The notes under the pieces are model-generated. The model saw only the letters and a list, made by a program, of their open reading frames with translations. It did not search any database and was not told the DNA's origin. From Clostridium guangxiense (GTDB taxonomy: Bacteria; Bacillota; Clostridia; Clostridiales; Clostridiaceae): 64,000 nt of DNA. The stretch covers positions 1 to 64,000 of the forward strand of contig NZ_JAJNKE010000015.1 in the NCBI RefSeq assembly GCF_021043395.1. Reading direction: 5' to 3'. A program made the translations under genes and the position numbers. This document shows, one piece after another, positions 26,476 through 36,539 of this stretch (its first letter is position 1; each line of letters begins with the position of its first letter).

Positions 26476-28269
26476 CTTCGTAATAATTTTAAGCGGTCTC
26501 ATCATCTCATTATCTTCATGATCAAGTATATGACAATGCCAAACATATCCTGGTCCTGAGGATGGATTAAATGGGAAAATATTAACTCCAGGCTTAACTA
26601 AATCTGGATCAGCGTATTGAGGTGCAAATCTAATTACAATTCTAGTAACTTCTCCAGGGTTTACCCTAATAGTATCTTTCCATCCACCCTCATTCCCATC
26701 AGGCAAAATCGGATCTCCAACAAGATATCCTTCAGTTGGAAGAACAACAGTAGGATGATTTAATGGTGGCTCTCCATTAAATTCAAGCCATTTAGTGCTG
26801 TAATCATCAACCTTAAATAATTGTCTATTTAAAATTTGAAATTGAACTAAATGCAAATGAATAGGATGTGCATCTCCAGTAAGATTTACAATTTCCCACT
26901 CTTCTGTTGAACCTACTACTGGGGTTTCAGAAACTGGTGCTGACCATTTTTGCCCATTAAGTAGGACCTCAAGCGGACCATTTTCACCAGCAACTTCAAA
27001 CAAAACTAAAGTTCTTTTAGGAACATCTGGTGTAAGTTTCGGAATTACATTTAATTTTTTAGGAAGCTTTAATTTCTTAATTGGTCGGCAATTTAAAACA
27101 GTAAATTGCATGATCTTTCCTACGGTATCTGAATCTGGAACCTCACCACTTGGGAATGGTGCATTCGCTGTATTTTGAAGTATAAGCTTCTTCCCAGATG
27201 TTATTTTTGAAAAGTCGACTAATATATCTGCTCTTTCTCCTGGTGAAAGAAGGATAGAATTAAGTTTTACTGGTTCTTCTAAGTATCCCCCATCACTACC
27301 TATCTGAAAGAACTCCATATCATTAGAAAACTTGAAATTATAAAATCTAGCATTTGAGCCATTTAATATTCTAAAACGATATTCTCCTTTATCTACATTC
27401 AAATTAGGCCATGTTCTGCCATTTACCATAATTGTATCTCCAAAAAACTCTGGCTGCCAATATGGATGAATATCTGGATTAATTCCTACATTAGGAAAAT
27501 TAAAAGAACCATCTATATTAAAAGTTCTGTCTTGAATTACTAGTGGAATTTCATGCCTTTTGTCCGGAAGTATTTTCCCTGGAATATCAAGTGGATTTTT
27601 AGGATCTCTTATTATATAAAATCCAGCCAATCCCATAACGACATTAAGTCTTGTAATTCCAAGAGTATGATCATGATACCATAATGTAGTTGGGTTTTGC
27701 TTATTTGGATATCTATAAAGGGATGTTATGAACTCACTTCCAATTTTATTTTCTCCTTCAGTGAACCATGCATCCGGATGCCCATCAAAAACTGAACTAT
27801 TTTCTCCTCCATGAACATGAGTAACAATTGGAACTGGAATTTGAGCTTTAGTGAGTCCTGGTGGAAAAGGTGGAACAGAACTTGATTCAACCATTCCTAT
27901 ATTATTAGGATCTGCCCAGTGAAGTGTTGGATCTACCGGCAAAAGACTTGGTCCATTTAAATTATTAATCCACTGAACATTCATCGTTACACCTCTTACA
28001 GCTTCAAAGGTTGCTCCTGGTGCTCTTCTAAAATTATTTATTATTTTACCTGTAATCTTACTAAAAACCCTACCACCATATCCAAAAACTGTGGTCATTG
28101 GAAAACCATCTGGAAGTATTTGCTCTTTAAATTGACTTACATAAACTATATAATTATGGCTTATTATTTCGCCAGAACTAGCCTTTTTTACAACTTTAGG
28201 CATATAGACTGGAGGAATAATCAACTGACTTATAAATTTAGGTATTTTTTGGGGATCAATAGTAGTCAT
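26473..28269 (-). CDS. CotA-type multicopper oxidase
   Basis: A 598-residue three-cupredoxin-domain oxidase of the CotA/bilirubin-oxidase class. The copper ligands are all visible: HVHGG, WYHDHTLG, HPIHLH, and HCHILDHEDNEMM (type 1 His, Cys, His, Met). No signal peptide. Relatives in Bacillus sit in the spore coat and oxidise phenols, bilirubin or Mn(II). Oxygen is the usual acceptor, so its presence in an anaerobe-like background is noteworthy. The final codons and stop come from a family A repeat. AAAGGAGTTTTGAT precedes the start. Confidence 0.93.
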   Translation of the reverse strand: MTTIDPQKIPKFISQLIIPPVYMPKVVKKASSGEIISHNYIVYVSQFKEQILPDGFPMTTVFGYGGRVFSKITGKIINNFRRAPGATFEAVRGVTMNVQWINNLNGPSLLPVDPTLHWADPNNIGMVESSSVPPFPPGLTKAQIPVPIVTHVHGGENSSVFDGHPDAWFTEGENKIGSEFITSLYRYPNKQNPTTLWYHDHTLGITRLNVVMGLAGFYIIRDPKNPLDIPGKILPDKRHEIPLVIQDRTFNIDGSFNFPNVGINPDIHPYWQPEFFGDTIMVNGRTWPNLNVDKGEYRFRILNGSNARFYNFKFSNDMEFFQIGSDGGYLEEPVKLNSILLSPGERADILVDFSKITSGKKLILQNTANAPFPSGEVPDSDTVGKIMQFTVLNCRPIKKLKLPKKLNVIPKLTPDVPKRTLVLFEVAGENGPLEVLLNGQKWSAPVSETPVVGSTEEWEIVNLTGDAHPIHLHLVQFQILNRQLFKVDDYSTKWLEFNGEPPLNHPTVVLPTEGYLVGDPILPDGNEGGWKDTIRVNPGEVTRIVIRFAPQYADPDLVKPGVNIFPFNPSSGPGYVWHCHILDHEDNEMMRPLKIITK

Positions 28270-28472
28270 TTTCTTATCAAAACTCCTTTCAACACTACTT
28301 AATTATTGCAGTATTTATCTTCATGTTTAGTCTCATAATATGTTGTAAATATTTTTACTGTTACAGATTTAGGTGATAACCATCCTTCCTTAATATGCGC
28401 TATATTAAAATTTTTCTCAAAGTCTAATTAAATATTGATTTATGAAAAAAATGTTTGTATAATTATTTATTG

Positions 28473-28497
28473 TTAAGTTTAGTATATTTAAACTTAA
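28473..28497. promoter_or_regulatory. Palindromic operator candidate before the XRE-cupin gene
   Basis: TTAAGTTTA (28473-28481) and TAAACTTAA (28489-28497) form a perfect inverted repeat with a 7-base spacer, about 50 bases upstream of the regulator start. Suited for autoregulation of the regulator-potABCD operon. Between 28270 and 28549 nothing else was recognised. Confidence 0.5.
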
Positions 28498-28549
28498 AGT
28501 TTACATATACTATCAATATGAACGAAATTTTATAATTGTGTGGTGGATT

Positions 28550-29089
28550 ATGGAAATAGGAAAGAAAATCAAAAGGCTTAGAATAGAAAGGCAGCTTACT
28601 CAAGAAGAACTTGCAAATAGATGTGAACTCTCAAAGGGTTTCATATCACAAATAGAAAGAGATCTCACTTCACCTTCCATAGCTACTTTAACAGATATTT
28701 TGGATGCCCTAGGAACTAATTTACCTGAGTTCTTCAAAGAAGATTGTGAAGAAAAAGTAGTTTTTAAAAAAGACGATATGTGTGAAACTTCAGATGAAGC
28801 TTTAAAGTACAATCTTATGTGGCTTGTTTCAAATTCTCAAAAGGATTCTATGGAACCTGTCATCCTTACGCTTAATGAAAATGGACAATATCCTGAAGAT
28901 GAGCCTCATGAAGGTGAAGAGTTTGGATATGTTTTAAATGGCACAATAAATATCAAACTAGGAAATAAAAAATACAAGGTTAAATCAGGTGAGAGTTTTT
29001 ATTTTAAAGCCAATGTAAATCACCAAATACTAAATCATGGGAAGAAAACTGCCAAAATTATATGGGTAAGTTCTCCTCCTTCATTCTAA
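28550..29089 (+). CDS. XRE-cupin regulator of the polyamine operon
   Basis: A 179-residue protein with an N-terminal XRE helix-turn-helix (about 4-58, [20 protein letters not shown]) and a C-terminal cupin ([20 protein letters not shown], about 115-135; shortened [12 protein letters not shown]). This architecture is that of PuuR and PotR-type polyamine regulators. The ATG at 28550 with GGTGGA before it is preferred over the GTG at 28538. It is first gene of the potABCD operon and probably represses it when polyamine binds (inference). Confidence 0.9.
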   Translation: MEIGKKIKRLRIERQLTQEELANRCELSKGFISQIERDLTSPSIATLTDILDALGTNLPEFFKEDCEEKVVFKKDDMCETSDEALKYNLMWLVSNSQKDSMEPVILTLNENGQYPEDEPHEGEEFGYVLNGTINIKLGNKKYKVKSGESFYFKANVNHQILNHGKKTAKIIWVSSPPSF

Positions 29090-29117
29090 TATTTCAAAAG
29101 AGGTGTTTAAACTAATT

Positions 29118-30167
29118 ATGGAAAGCGATATCATAATAAACTTAAGAAACATAACCAAGAAATACGACAACAATACCGTTCTCAATAATTTAAACCTTGC
29201 AGTAAGAAGAAATGAATTTATCACTCTTTTAGGTCCAAGCGGTTGTGGAAAAACAACTACATTGAATATAATTGCAGGCTTTGAAACACCTGATGACGGG
29301 AAAATTATTTTTGAAGGAAAAGAAATTAATTCTGCTCCCCCTTATAAAAGACAAATAAATACAGTGTTTCAAAAGTACGCATTATTTACTCATATGAATG
29401 TTTATGAAAATGTTGCTTTTGGTCTTAGAGTAAAAAAGCTTCCAGAAAAAATTATAAAAGAAAAAGTAAAAAATATGTTAAAAATGGTTGAACTTGAAAG
29501 CTTTGAAAAAAGATCAACGGATTCTTTAAGTGGAGGGCAACAACAAAGAGTTGCAATAGCCAGAGCGCTTGTAAATGAACCAAAGCTCTTACTTCTTGAT
29601 GAACCACTTGGAGCTCTTGATTTAAAGCTTAGGAAAGAAATGCAGCTTGAGCTTAAAAACATTCAAAAAAAGCTTGGCATAACATTTATATTTGTAACAC
29701 ATGACCAAGAAGAAGCCCTTACAATGTCTGATACCATAGTTGTTTTAAATAAGGGCAATATACAACAAATTGGAACTCCTGAAGATATATATAATGAACC
29801 CAGAAATAAATTTGTTGCAAATTTTATAGGCGCAAGCAATATCATAGATGGAGTTATGTTAGATGACTATAAAGTTAATTTTTATGGAATTAATTTCAAC
29901 TGCGTAGATAAAGGTTTCAATAAAAATGAAGAAGTTGACGTAGTAATAAGACCAGAGGATATAAAAATTTCAGATAAAGAAACAGGAAAACTACAGGGAA
30001 AAGTTATTTCTGTTGTGTTTAGAGGAGTTCACTACGAAATTAAGGTTGAGATAAATAATGCTATATGGATAATTCACAATACAAAACATACCATAATTGG
30101 AGAAGAAATAGGTATAAATATATTTCCTGATGATATACACATTATGAGAAAGCCTTGTAACCAGTAA
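29118..30167 (+). CDS. potA: Spermidine/putrescine ABC importer ATPase
   Basis: A 349-residue ATPase: Walker [10 protein letters not shown], signature LSGGQQQR, Walker [13 protein letters not shown], switch THDQEEAL, and a C-terminal TOBE-type regulatory region from about 240. It drives polyamine uptake with the next three products. ATG 29118 is preferred; a GTG at 29103 overlaps the AGAGG site. The stop shares a base with potB. Confidence 0.94.
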   Translation: MESDIIINLRNITKKYDNNTVLNNLNLAVRRNEFITLLGPSGCGKTTTLNIIAGFETPDDGKIIFEGKEINSAPPYKRQINTVFQKYALFTHMNVYENVAFGLRVKKLPEKIIKEKVKNMLKMVELESFEKRSTDSLSGGQQQRVAIARALVNEPKLLLLDEPLGALDLKLRKEMQLELKNIQKKLGITFIFVTHDQEEALTMSDTIVVLNKGNIQQIGTPEDIYNEPRNKFVANFIGASNIIDGVMLDDYKVNFYGINFNCVDKGFNKNEEVDVVIRPEDIKISDKETGKLQGKVISVVFRGVHYEIKVEINNAIWIIHNTKHTIIGEEIGINIFPDDIHIMRKPCNQ

Positions 30168-30997
30168 TGAAAAAGAAAACTTCATTATCTCAATATCCTT
30201 ATTTAATTTGGAGCATAATTTTTATAGTTGTTCCTATTTTTCTCGTAATATATTTCAGCCTTACAAATAGTGACAGAATCTTTACACTAGATAATTATAA
30301 GAAATTATTTAATTCCCTATATATGTTAGTATTTTTTAACTCCATAAAATTAGCACTTATTTCTACAATTATATGCCTTCTTTTAGGTTATCCAGCTGCC
30401 TATATAGTTTCAAAAGCTAAAATTAAAACACGAAATATTTTAATGCTTTTACTTGTAATTCCTATGTGGATGAATTTTTTATTAAGAACCTATGCTTGGA
30501 TGTCAATTTTAGGCAAAAACGGTATAATAAATAAAATATTTGCTTTTATAGGTATTTCTAAAGTGGACATTCTATATACAAATACAGCAGTTATACTGGG
30601 CATGATATATAACTTTCTTCCATTTATGATAATTCCTATATATACAGTTCTTATAAAGATAGATAAGGATGTAATAAAAGCTGCTTCTGATCTTGGCGCA
30701 AATAGATTTGTTGTTTTTAAAAGAGTAATTATTCCTTTAAGCATACCAGGAATAATGTCTGGTATAACCATGGTATTTATGCCTGCTGTTTCAACCTTTG
30801 TAATATCCAAACTCCTAGGCGGTGGTCAGTTTATGCTTATAGGTAACCTTATTGAGTCTCAATTTACAACGGTTGGAGACTGGTATTTTGGATCTGCTAT
30901 ATCAATTTTAATGATGGTTATAATATTAATTTCAATGGCCATACTTTCAAGATTTGATAATACAGAAGATGTTAAAGGAGGTGGCCGTCTATGGTAG
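30167..30997 (+). CDS. potB: Spermidine/putrescine ABC importer permease B
   Basis: A 276-residue permease with six spans and EAA loop DLGANRFVVFKRVIIPLSIPG (about 176-196). Start overlaps the potA stop by one base; end overlaps potC by seven. Membrane subunit pairing with PotC. Confidence 0.93.
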   Translation: MKKKTSLSQYPYLIWSIIFIVVPIFLVIYFSLTNSDRIFTLDNYKKLFNSLYMLVFFNSIKLALISTIICLLLGYPAAYIVSKAKIKTRNILMLLLVIPMWMNFLLRTYAWMSILGKNGIINKIFAFIGISKVDILYTNTAVILGMIYNFLPFMIIPIYTVLIKIDKDVIKAASDLGANRFVVFKRVIIPLSIPGIMSGITMVFMPAVSTFVISKLLGGGQFMLIGNLIESQFTTVGDWYFGSAISILMMVIILISMAILSRFDNTEDVKGGGRLW

Positions 30998-31773
30998 GAA
31001 AATATATGAAAAAATTTTATTTAACCTTAGTTTATATTTTTTTATATGCCCCAATATTTTTCTTAATTATATTTTCCTTTAATTCAGAAAAATATTCCTC
31101 AAACTGGGGACACTTTTCACTAAAATGGTATAGTTCATTGTTAAGTGATGATAGAATACTTACTGCACTTTATTATACAGTTCTTGTTGCTATAGTTTCG
31201 TCAATAACATCAACAATATTTGGAACCTTAAGTGCAATATCCATAGACAAGGTGTCTGGAATACAAAAAAAGGCAATACTAAACTTCAATAATATACCAG
31301 TACTTAATCCTGATATTGTAACTGCTGTATCCTTAATGACACTCTTTATATTTTTCAAAATACCTTTTGGGTTAATTACACTGATCATATCACATATCGT
31401 ATTTTCTACACCGTATGTAATATTATCTGTGCTTCCAAAACTTAAGCAGCTTCCAAAAGATATCGTGAAAGCCTCTTTAGATCTTGGGGCTACACCAAGA
31501 TATACTATGCGAAAAATAATATTACCGCAAATAAAACCTGGCATAGCAGCTGGTTTTTTGTTCGCTTTTACAATGTCTATAGATGACTTTGTAATCAGCT
31601 TTTTTAATACGGGAAATGATGTCACTAACCTCTCAATTGAAATATACTCCATGGCAAGAAGAGGTATTAGTCCGGAAATAAATGCATTATCTACGCTGAT
31701 GTTTTTAACCATCTTAATATTATTGTTCCTTGCAAATGGGAAAGAATTTTTATCTAAGGAGGAAAAGAAATGA
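30991..31773 (+). CDS. potC: Spermidine/putrescine ABC importer permease C
   Basis: A 260-residue permease; EAA loop DLGATPRYTMRKIILPQIKP (about 164-183), hydrophobic spans throughout, SIDDFVISFF typical of PotC. AAAGGAGGTGG precedes its start inside potB. It overlaps potD by four bases (ATGA). Confidence 0.93.
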   Translation: MVGKYMKKFYLTLVYIFLYAPIFFLIIFSFNSEKYSSNWGHFSLKWYSSLLSDDRILTALYYTVLVAIVSSITSTIFGTLSAISIDKVSGIQKKAILNFNNIPVLNPDIVTAVSLMTLFIFFKIPFGLITLIISHIVFSTPYVILSVLPKLKQLPKDIVKASLDLGATPRYTMRKIILPQIKPGIAAGFLFAFTMSIDDFVISFFNTGNDVTNLSIEIYSMARRGISPEINALSTLMFLTILILLFLANGKEFLSKEEKK

Positions 31774-32834
31774 AAAATATAAAAAAAATCATATCAATTT
31801 CCGCTGCACTAATGATAATTGTTTCAATGTTTACGGGCTGCAGCATAAAACCAGGTTCAGCTAAAGAAACCATTAATGTTTTTAACTGGGGAGAATATAT
31901 CGATGAAGGTATAATAAAAGATTTCACACAAAAAACAGGTATAAAGGTAAACTATCAAACCTTTTCAACCAACGAAGAAATGTACCAAAAAGTAAAATCT
32001 GGCACAAATAAATACGATCTTATCTGCCCATCAGATTATATGATTGACAGAATGATTAAAGAAGATCTTGTACAACCAATTAATTTTAAAAATCTGCCTA
32101 ACTATTCTAATATAGATAGCAAATATAAAAATTTAAACTATGATCCTAAAAACAAATATTCAGTGCCATATATGTGGGGAACTATAGGAATAATCTATGA
32201 TAAGACTCAAATTAAAGATAAAATAGATAGTTGGAATATACTTTGGAACACAAAATATAAAGGCAAAATTTTCATGTCAGATGACATGAGAAACTCTATA
32301 GGTGTTTCACTCAAGCGTTTAGGTTTCTCTGTTAACTCCACAAATAAAGAACAAATTAATAAAGCAGCAGATGAGCTTATAAAGCAAAAACAAAATATGA
32401 ATCCAGTTTATATAGGTGACGAAATAAAGGATTCTTTACGAAATGGCGAGAAACCAATTGGAGTTATTTATTCTGGAGATGCAGCTGTGCTTATGAAAGA
32501 AAAGCCTGGAAAACTTGAATATGTGATACCAAAGGAAGGTACAAATTTATGGTTTGACAGCTGGGTAATTCCCAAAAACGCTTCAAATAAAGTAGCAGCC
32601 GAGAAATTTCTTAACTTTTTGCTCGATGCAAAGGTCAATAAAAAGAATGTAGATTATATTGGCTATGGAACACCTAATAAAGCCACTTATTCTCTCTTAA
32701 AAAATGAAGAAAAAAATAACAAAGCTTCTTATCCAGATGATGCTTCTCTCAAAAATTCCGAAGTATTCACAGATCTCGGAAATACCAGAAAGTTTTACAA
32801 CGATTCCTGGGTAAAAATAACTGCAAAGAAGTAA
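31770..32834 (+). CDS. potD: Spermidine/putrescine-binding lipoprotein
   Basis: A 354-residue binding protein. Lipobox MFTGC gives lipid-anchored Cys24; the mature start ETINVFNWGEYIDEGIIKDF is the PotD hallmark, as is LICPSDYMIDRM. AAGGAGGAAAAG precedes it. Its last codons, AAG AAG TAA, run straight into the first unit of the 63-bp tandem repeat array, which may serve as its terminator. Confidence 0.94.
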   Translation: MKNIKKIISISAALMIIVSMFTGCSIKPGSAKETINVFNWGEYIDEGIIKDFTQKTGIKVNYQTFSTNEEMYQKVKSGTNKYDLICPSDYMIDRMIKEDLVQPINFKNLPNYSNIDSKYKNLNYDPKNKYSVPYMWGTIGIIYDKTQIKDKIDSWNILWNTKYKGKIFMSDDMRNSIGVSLKRLGFSVNSTNKEQINKAADELIKQKQNMNPVYIGDEIKDSLRNGEKPIGVIYSGDAAVLMKEKPGKLEYVIPKEGTNLWFDSWVIPKNASNKVAAEKFLNFLLDAKVNKKNVDYIGYGTPNKATYSLLKNEEKNNKASYPDDASLKNSEVFTDLGNTRKFYNDSWVKITAKK

Positions 32835-33195
32835 ACATATAAGGGGTTTGGGTCTTCAGACCCATTATCCTTCTTAACAAAATGCTATGCTCTCTTTATA
32901 TATAAGGGGTTTGGGTCTTCAGACCCATTATCCTTCTTAACAAAATGTTATGCTCTCTTTACATATAAGGGGTTTGGGTCTTCAGACCCATTATCCTTCT
33001 TAACAAAATGTTATGCTCTCTTTATATATAAGGGGTTTGGGTCTTCAGACCCATTATCCTTCTTAACAAGATGTTATGCTCTCTTTATATATAAGGGGTT
33101 TGGGTCTTCAGACCCATTATCCTTCTTAATAAAATGTTATGCTCTCTTTATGTATAAAGGGTTTGGGTCTTTAGACCCATTATCCTTCTAGAACC
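32835..33195. repeat. Tandem array of a 63-bp hairpin repeat (family B)
   Basis: Six units start at a strict 63-base step (the AAGGGG block begins at 32841, 32904, 32967, 33030, 33093, and 33156 as AAAGGG); the last unit is cut after its hairpin. Each unit has GGGGTTTGGGTC-TTCA-GACCC, then ATTATCCTTCTTAAC and a spacer with ATGCTCTCTTTA. Units differ by only a few bases. Spacers are identical, so this is not a CRISPR. 33196-33418 shows nothing further. Confidence 0.95.
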
Positions 33196-33418
33196 TTAAG
33201 TAAGCACTCTCCTAAAATTATCACTTAGATTTATTAATTTTATTTAATATTCCAAATGCTGCACATAAATAATATAATGCGAAAGCAAAAATAGGCGCTA
33301 TTAACTTAACACCTATTTTTTAAGACAATTCAATTATAAATCTAATTCCATTATTCTATATAATCAAATAATAACTTTCCAATTCCCTTTCTTACATTAA
33401 GCACTATTTTTTCATTAA

Positions 33419-33721
33419 TTACTTTAATTTCTCCCTAACAGAGTTTAGTTTTTGACTCATAGTTGACTTTTTATCTCTTCTATCATCAATTTTTATGTAA
33501 GTTTCTACTCTTTTAGCTCCATTTTCAAAAGGAACCTCATGCATTCTTCTTATAACCTCTAAAATCACATCAAGCTCTCCTTCAAAAATTGTTCCCATTG
33601 GAGTAAGTTCATATTTTATTCTAGTCTCATCCTGAAGCACCTTTTCGCAAGCTGCAACATAACTACTTAAACTTGTTGAACTTGTTCCAACAGGTACTAT
33701 TGTAGCCTCTGCAATTGCCAT
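33419..33721 (-). CDS. MTH1187/YkoF-like thiamine-binding family protein (UPF0045)
   Basis: A 100-residue protein of the MTH1187 family: AIAEATIVPVGTSSTSLSSY, KYELTPMGTIFEG, and IRRMHEVPFENGAKRVET patterns. Members form ferredoxin-like oligomers, and some bind thiamine. The start three codons inside the longest frame is chosen for its spacing from AAAGGA. No thiamine genes are adjacent, so the role here is open. Confidence 0.85.
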   Translation of the reverse strand: MAIAEATIVPVGTSSTSLSSYVAACEKVLQDETRIKYELTPMGTIFEGELDVILEVIRRMHEVPFENGAKRVETYIKIDDRRDKKSTMSQKLNSVREKLK

Positions 33722-33743
33722 ATCAATCATTCCTTTCTTAAGT

Positions 33744-34097
33744 TTATTTTTGGGCTTTCACATTAACATTTCCTTTAAATCTATCTAAGCTAACTCTAAG
33801 AATGTATTCTCCGGTTTTATTTATTTTTATCTTTCTATTTCCTTTTGAATTTGTCTCAAAGTTCTTTATTACATCTTTATTTATATCAATTAATTGTATT
33901 TCTAAATCTCCCTTTTCAACCTTGGAGTCATATTTAATATTAATCTTATCACCTTTTTGTGCTGAAAAACTTACACTTGAATTTTCTGTAATCCTTGAAC
34001 TGCATCTCCTACTTATACTTGCTTCAGTAGTATTACACCCTGATAATAAAATGAGCAAAGATGATAATAAAAAGATTGTAATCATATCTTTTTTCAT
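33744..34097 (-). CDS. Small predicted lipoprotein
   Basis: A 117-residue protein. The signal peptide ends in LLSGC (lipobox), so it should be anchored outside the membrane. The mature part is short and beta-rich (GDKINIKYDSKVEKGDLEIQ, then GEYILRVSLDRFKGNVNVKA), resembling small C-terminal beta-sandwich domains. No family assigned. It starts 22 bases upstream of the MTH1187-like gene and may be co-transcribed. The start follows GAGGGATATATTA. Confidence 0.75.
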   Translation of the reverse strand: MKKDMITIFLLSSLLILLSGCNTTEASISRRCSSRITENSSVSFSAQKGDKINIKYDSKVEKGDLEIQLIDINKDVIKNFETNSKGNRKIKINKTGEYILRVSLDRFKGNVNVKAQK

Positions 34098-34261
34098 TAA
34101 TATATCCCTCATTTATATATTTATCCGATACCAATGTTACCATATTATAGAAGTATTAACAAGTACATTATGCTTTAAATATTCATATAATGCGCCATAA
34201 TCAAGACCGTAAAACAACGCTGCAATCACTAAAGCTAAATACAACCTATATTGCCACACAC

Positions 34262-34290
34262 AAAAAAGCCCCCCTTTCGGTTGGCTTTTT
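34262..34290. terminator. Terminator downstream of the subtilisin gene
   Basis: AAAAAGCC and GGCTTTTT pair across a short C-rich/GGTT loop region, with A and T runs on both sides. On the minus strand it stands about 40 bases after the serine protease stop. It works in both directions in principle. Confidence 0.85.
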
Positions 34291-34329
34291 CCATGCTTAA
34301 AATCCAGTATTTCTGCTATTATTACTTCA

Positions 34330-35733
34330 TCATTTTAGTAAATTATAAGCATTTACTAACCCATGCCCATAATATTCTCCAGAAGGGTCATTATCTAACT
34401 TTTCGCAACTCTTATATATTTTTTTAGATATTTCCTTCGGTCCAATATTGCCATATTTACATATTGTAAGTGCTGCTATAGCTGAAACCTTTGGAGTTGC
34501 CATAGAAGTGCCCGCAGCAAAAGCATATCCTCCATTAATGTATGAACTTAAACATAAATCATAATAATCAGATCCATCAGCATTTAAAAGATCTCCACCA
34601 GGTGCTGTTACATCTACAAAGTTTTCTCCATAATTAGAATATGAAGCTAATTTATTAGTTGGTCCAACAGCTGAAACCCCTATAACACCTTTAACAGTTC
34701 CCGGCAATTCATATCCTAATCCTTCATAAGTAAATGACTTATCAGTAGTCGTACTATTTATATAGTTTGTAACGCTTTTTTTATCATGACAATTTAGCGC
34801 TTCATTCCCTGCTGCTGCAACTACAACTACATTACGATCTATAGCATATTGGATAGCACGCTTATATATCTCCATATCTGCTAAGTCATTTCCTACTCTT
34901 TTTACCTCCCCAGTCTGAGGGTTTTTCCAAAAGCATTTTCCTTTTAATCCATAACCGCCTAAGCTTAAACTAATAACATTAACTCCATCATCTGTCGCTT
35001 TAATTATGGCAGCAACTATAATTGATGTATCAGTAGTATCTTCTTTTCCAAAAACTCTGTAAGATTTAATTCCAATATTAGGAGCAACACCTTTTATCCT
35101 TCCGTTTCCTGCTATTGTTCCAGCTACATGAGTACCATGACCATTTCTATCTTGTATGTCATTCTTATCTCCCGTTTCAGTATTATCACCATTGTATCCA
35201 GATGGCACAAAATTTTCTCCACCCAATATATTTGCCTTTAAATCAGGATGATTCTCATCTACGCCTGTATCTACTATTCCCACAACTACATTATGATTTC
35301 CAGTTCCAAGTTTATAGCTTTCTCCATTATTAGTTACTTTTTTTATATCCCACTGATATTTTTCATATAAATCTGCAGTTTCACTTGAAACACTCTTTTC
35401 TTCATTATAGTTTACAACCTTTTCAGATGGTAATTTCATTTCTAGTGAAGGAGAAATAGAATCTACACCTTCGCAATTTAAAATCTTTGGTACTAACGCA
35501 TCACTACATTTAATTTTTAGAGCACCAATTTCGGGAAATTCAGAAAGAACTTGTCCACCATTTTGGGTGACTAGTTTTTCTACATCATAGTTAATACTAT
35601 GATTACTGAACGTGATTGATAAATCAATATTATTAGTTGATATAGTCTCAGCATTAACAAAATAGTTAGGTTTAGCTATCATACAAATAGTCAAAACAAG
35701 TAAGAAACACAGACATTTTTTAATTTTTTTCAT
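34330..35733 (-). CDS. Secreted subtilisin-like serine protease (S8)
   Basis: A 467-residue preproenzyme. Signal peptide about 1-28, I9-type propeptide to about residue 115, then the S8 domain with Asp155 (VGIVDTGVD), His199 (NGHGTHVAGT) and Ser410 (AAGTSMATPKV); oxyanion Asn in AAAGNEA. It probably degrades extracellular protein for nutrition. A single gene with its own terminator; the start follows AAAGGGGGATC. Confidence 0.94.
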   Translation of the reverse strand: MKKIKKCLCFLLVLTICMIAKPNYFVNAETISTNNIDLSITFSNHSINYDVEKLVTQNGGQVLSEFPEIGALKIKCSDALVPKILNCEGVDSISPSLEMKLPSEKVVNYNEEKSVSSETADLYEKYQWDIKKVTNNGESYKLGTGNHNVVVGIVDTGVDENHPDLKANILGGENFVPSGYNGDNTETGDKNDIQDRNGHGTHVAGTIAGNGRIKGVAPNIGIKSYRVFGKEDTTDTSIIVAAIIKATDDGVNVISLSLGGYGLKGKCFWKNPQTGEVKRVGNDLADMEIYKRAIQYAIDRNVVVVAAAGNEALNCHDKKSVTNYINSTTTDKSFTYEGLGYELPGTVKGVIGVSAVGPTNKLASYSNYGENFVDVTAPGGDLLNADGSDYYDLCLSSYINGGYAFAAGTSMATPKVSAIAALTICKYGNIGPKEISKKIYKSCEKLDNDPSGEYYGHGLVNAYNLLK

Positions 35734-35937
35734 TTTGATCCCCCTTTATTTAGTAAATTACTAATTTTACTCTAATTATACATTGTTATTACTTATATGT
35801 AAATACATGTATTTATATTGATTATAAATACAAAAACAAAAGGGACTGGCGCATTAACAATCATTTAGTATAACATTTATAAATCTACATTCGTACATAA
35901 TATTTAATGTTCATTTGTAATCCATTCATTTAGTTTT

Positions 35938-36360
35938 TTATAATGTTTCCTCATCATTTTCTTGTAAAAAAATTTCTTTTAAGGATTTGATTCCTTCATT
36001 CCCTGCCTTTTTCCCTATGTTTACCAAATCTTTAACATTAGAAAAAGCTCTAGCACCATATACTTCAAGCAGCATTGGCAAATTAACACCAGTAACTATA
36101 TCCATGTTTTTGTTTTCAGTAACTACTCTACTTGCTGCATTAAACGGACTTCCTCCAAATAAATCTACCATAAAAAGTATTCCATCCTTGCAGTCTAATT
36201 TTTCTATTTCCCTTTTGTATTTTTTTAAAAGATCATCAGGTCCCTCACCTGGTTTAAAAGTAACCGCTGAAACATTTTCTTGCTTTCCAAATATCATTTC
36301 AGCAGATTTTAATATCTCCTGTGAAAAATCTCCATGAGTTCCAACTATTATTGCTACCAT
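35938..36360 (-). CDS. PTS mannose-family EIIA component, orphan
   Basis: A 140-residue EIIA-Man domain protein; phospho-acceptor His9 in VGTHGDFSQEI, and the conserved VDLFGGSPFNAA. It normally passes phosphate from HPr to EIIB of a mannose, fructose or sorbose permease. No EIIB, EIIC or EIID genes are here, and the neighbouring regulator is decayed, so it may serve a system elsewhere or be a leftover. GGAGGTGCAAAC precedes the start. Confidence 0.9.
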   Translation of the reverse strand: MVAIIVGTHGDFSQEILKSAEMIFGKQENVSAVTFKPGEGPDDLLKKYKREIEKLDCKDGILFMVDLFGGSPFNAASRVVTENKNMDIVTGVNLPMLLEVYGARAFSNVKDLVNIGKKAGNEGIKSLKEIFLQENDEETL

Positions 36361-36470
36361 GTTTGCACCTCCAATTTATAAATGATGCCTATTTACCATT
36401 ATTTTCAACAATTATTGTGCCAAGTAAGTGTATAGAAAAAATTTTTTCCCTATTTGCATTAATAAAATAA

Positions 36471-36512
36471 CACAGAAAAATAATATTAAACATTTATTAT
36501 TTTCCTGTGCTT
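36471..36512 (-). terminator. Terminator after the LevR remnant
   Basis: CACAGAAAAATAAT (36471-36484) pairs, with one mismatch, with ATTATTTTCCTGTG (36496-36509). On the minus strand the stem is followed by TTATTTTATT. It probably ended the now broken regulator transcript. Confidence 0.65.
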
Positions 36513-36539
36513 TTAAAAAGTAAGCTATTGAATTTTATC

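Noticed and set aside
32835-33195. Possible CRISPR array
   Set aside because: Both the hairpin part and the intervening part repeat almost identically; there are no unique spacers and no cas genes nearby.
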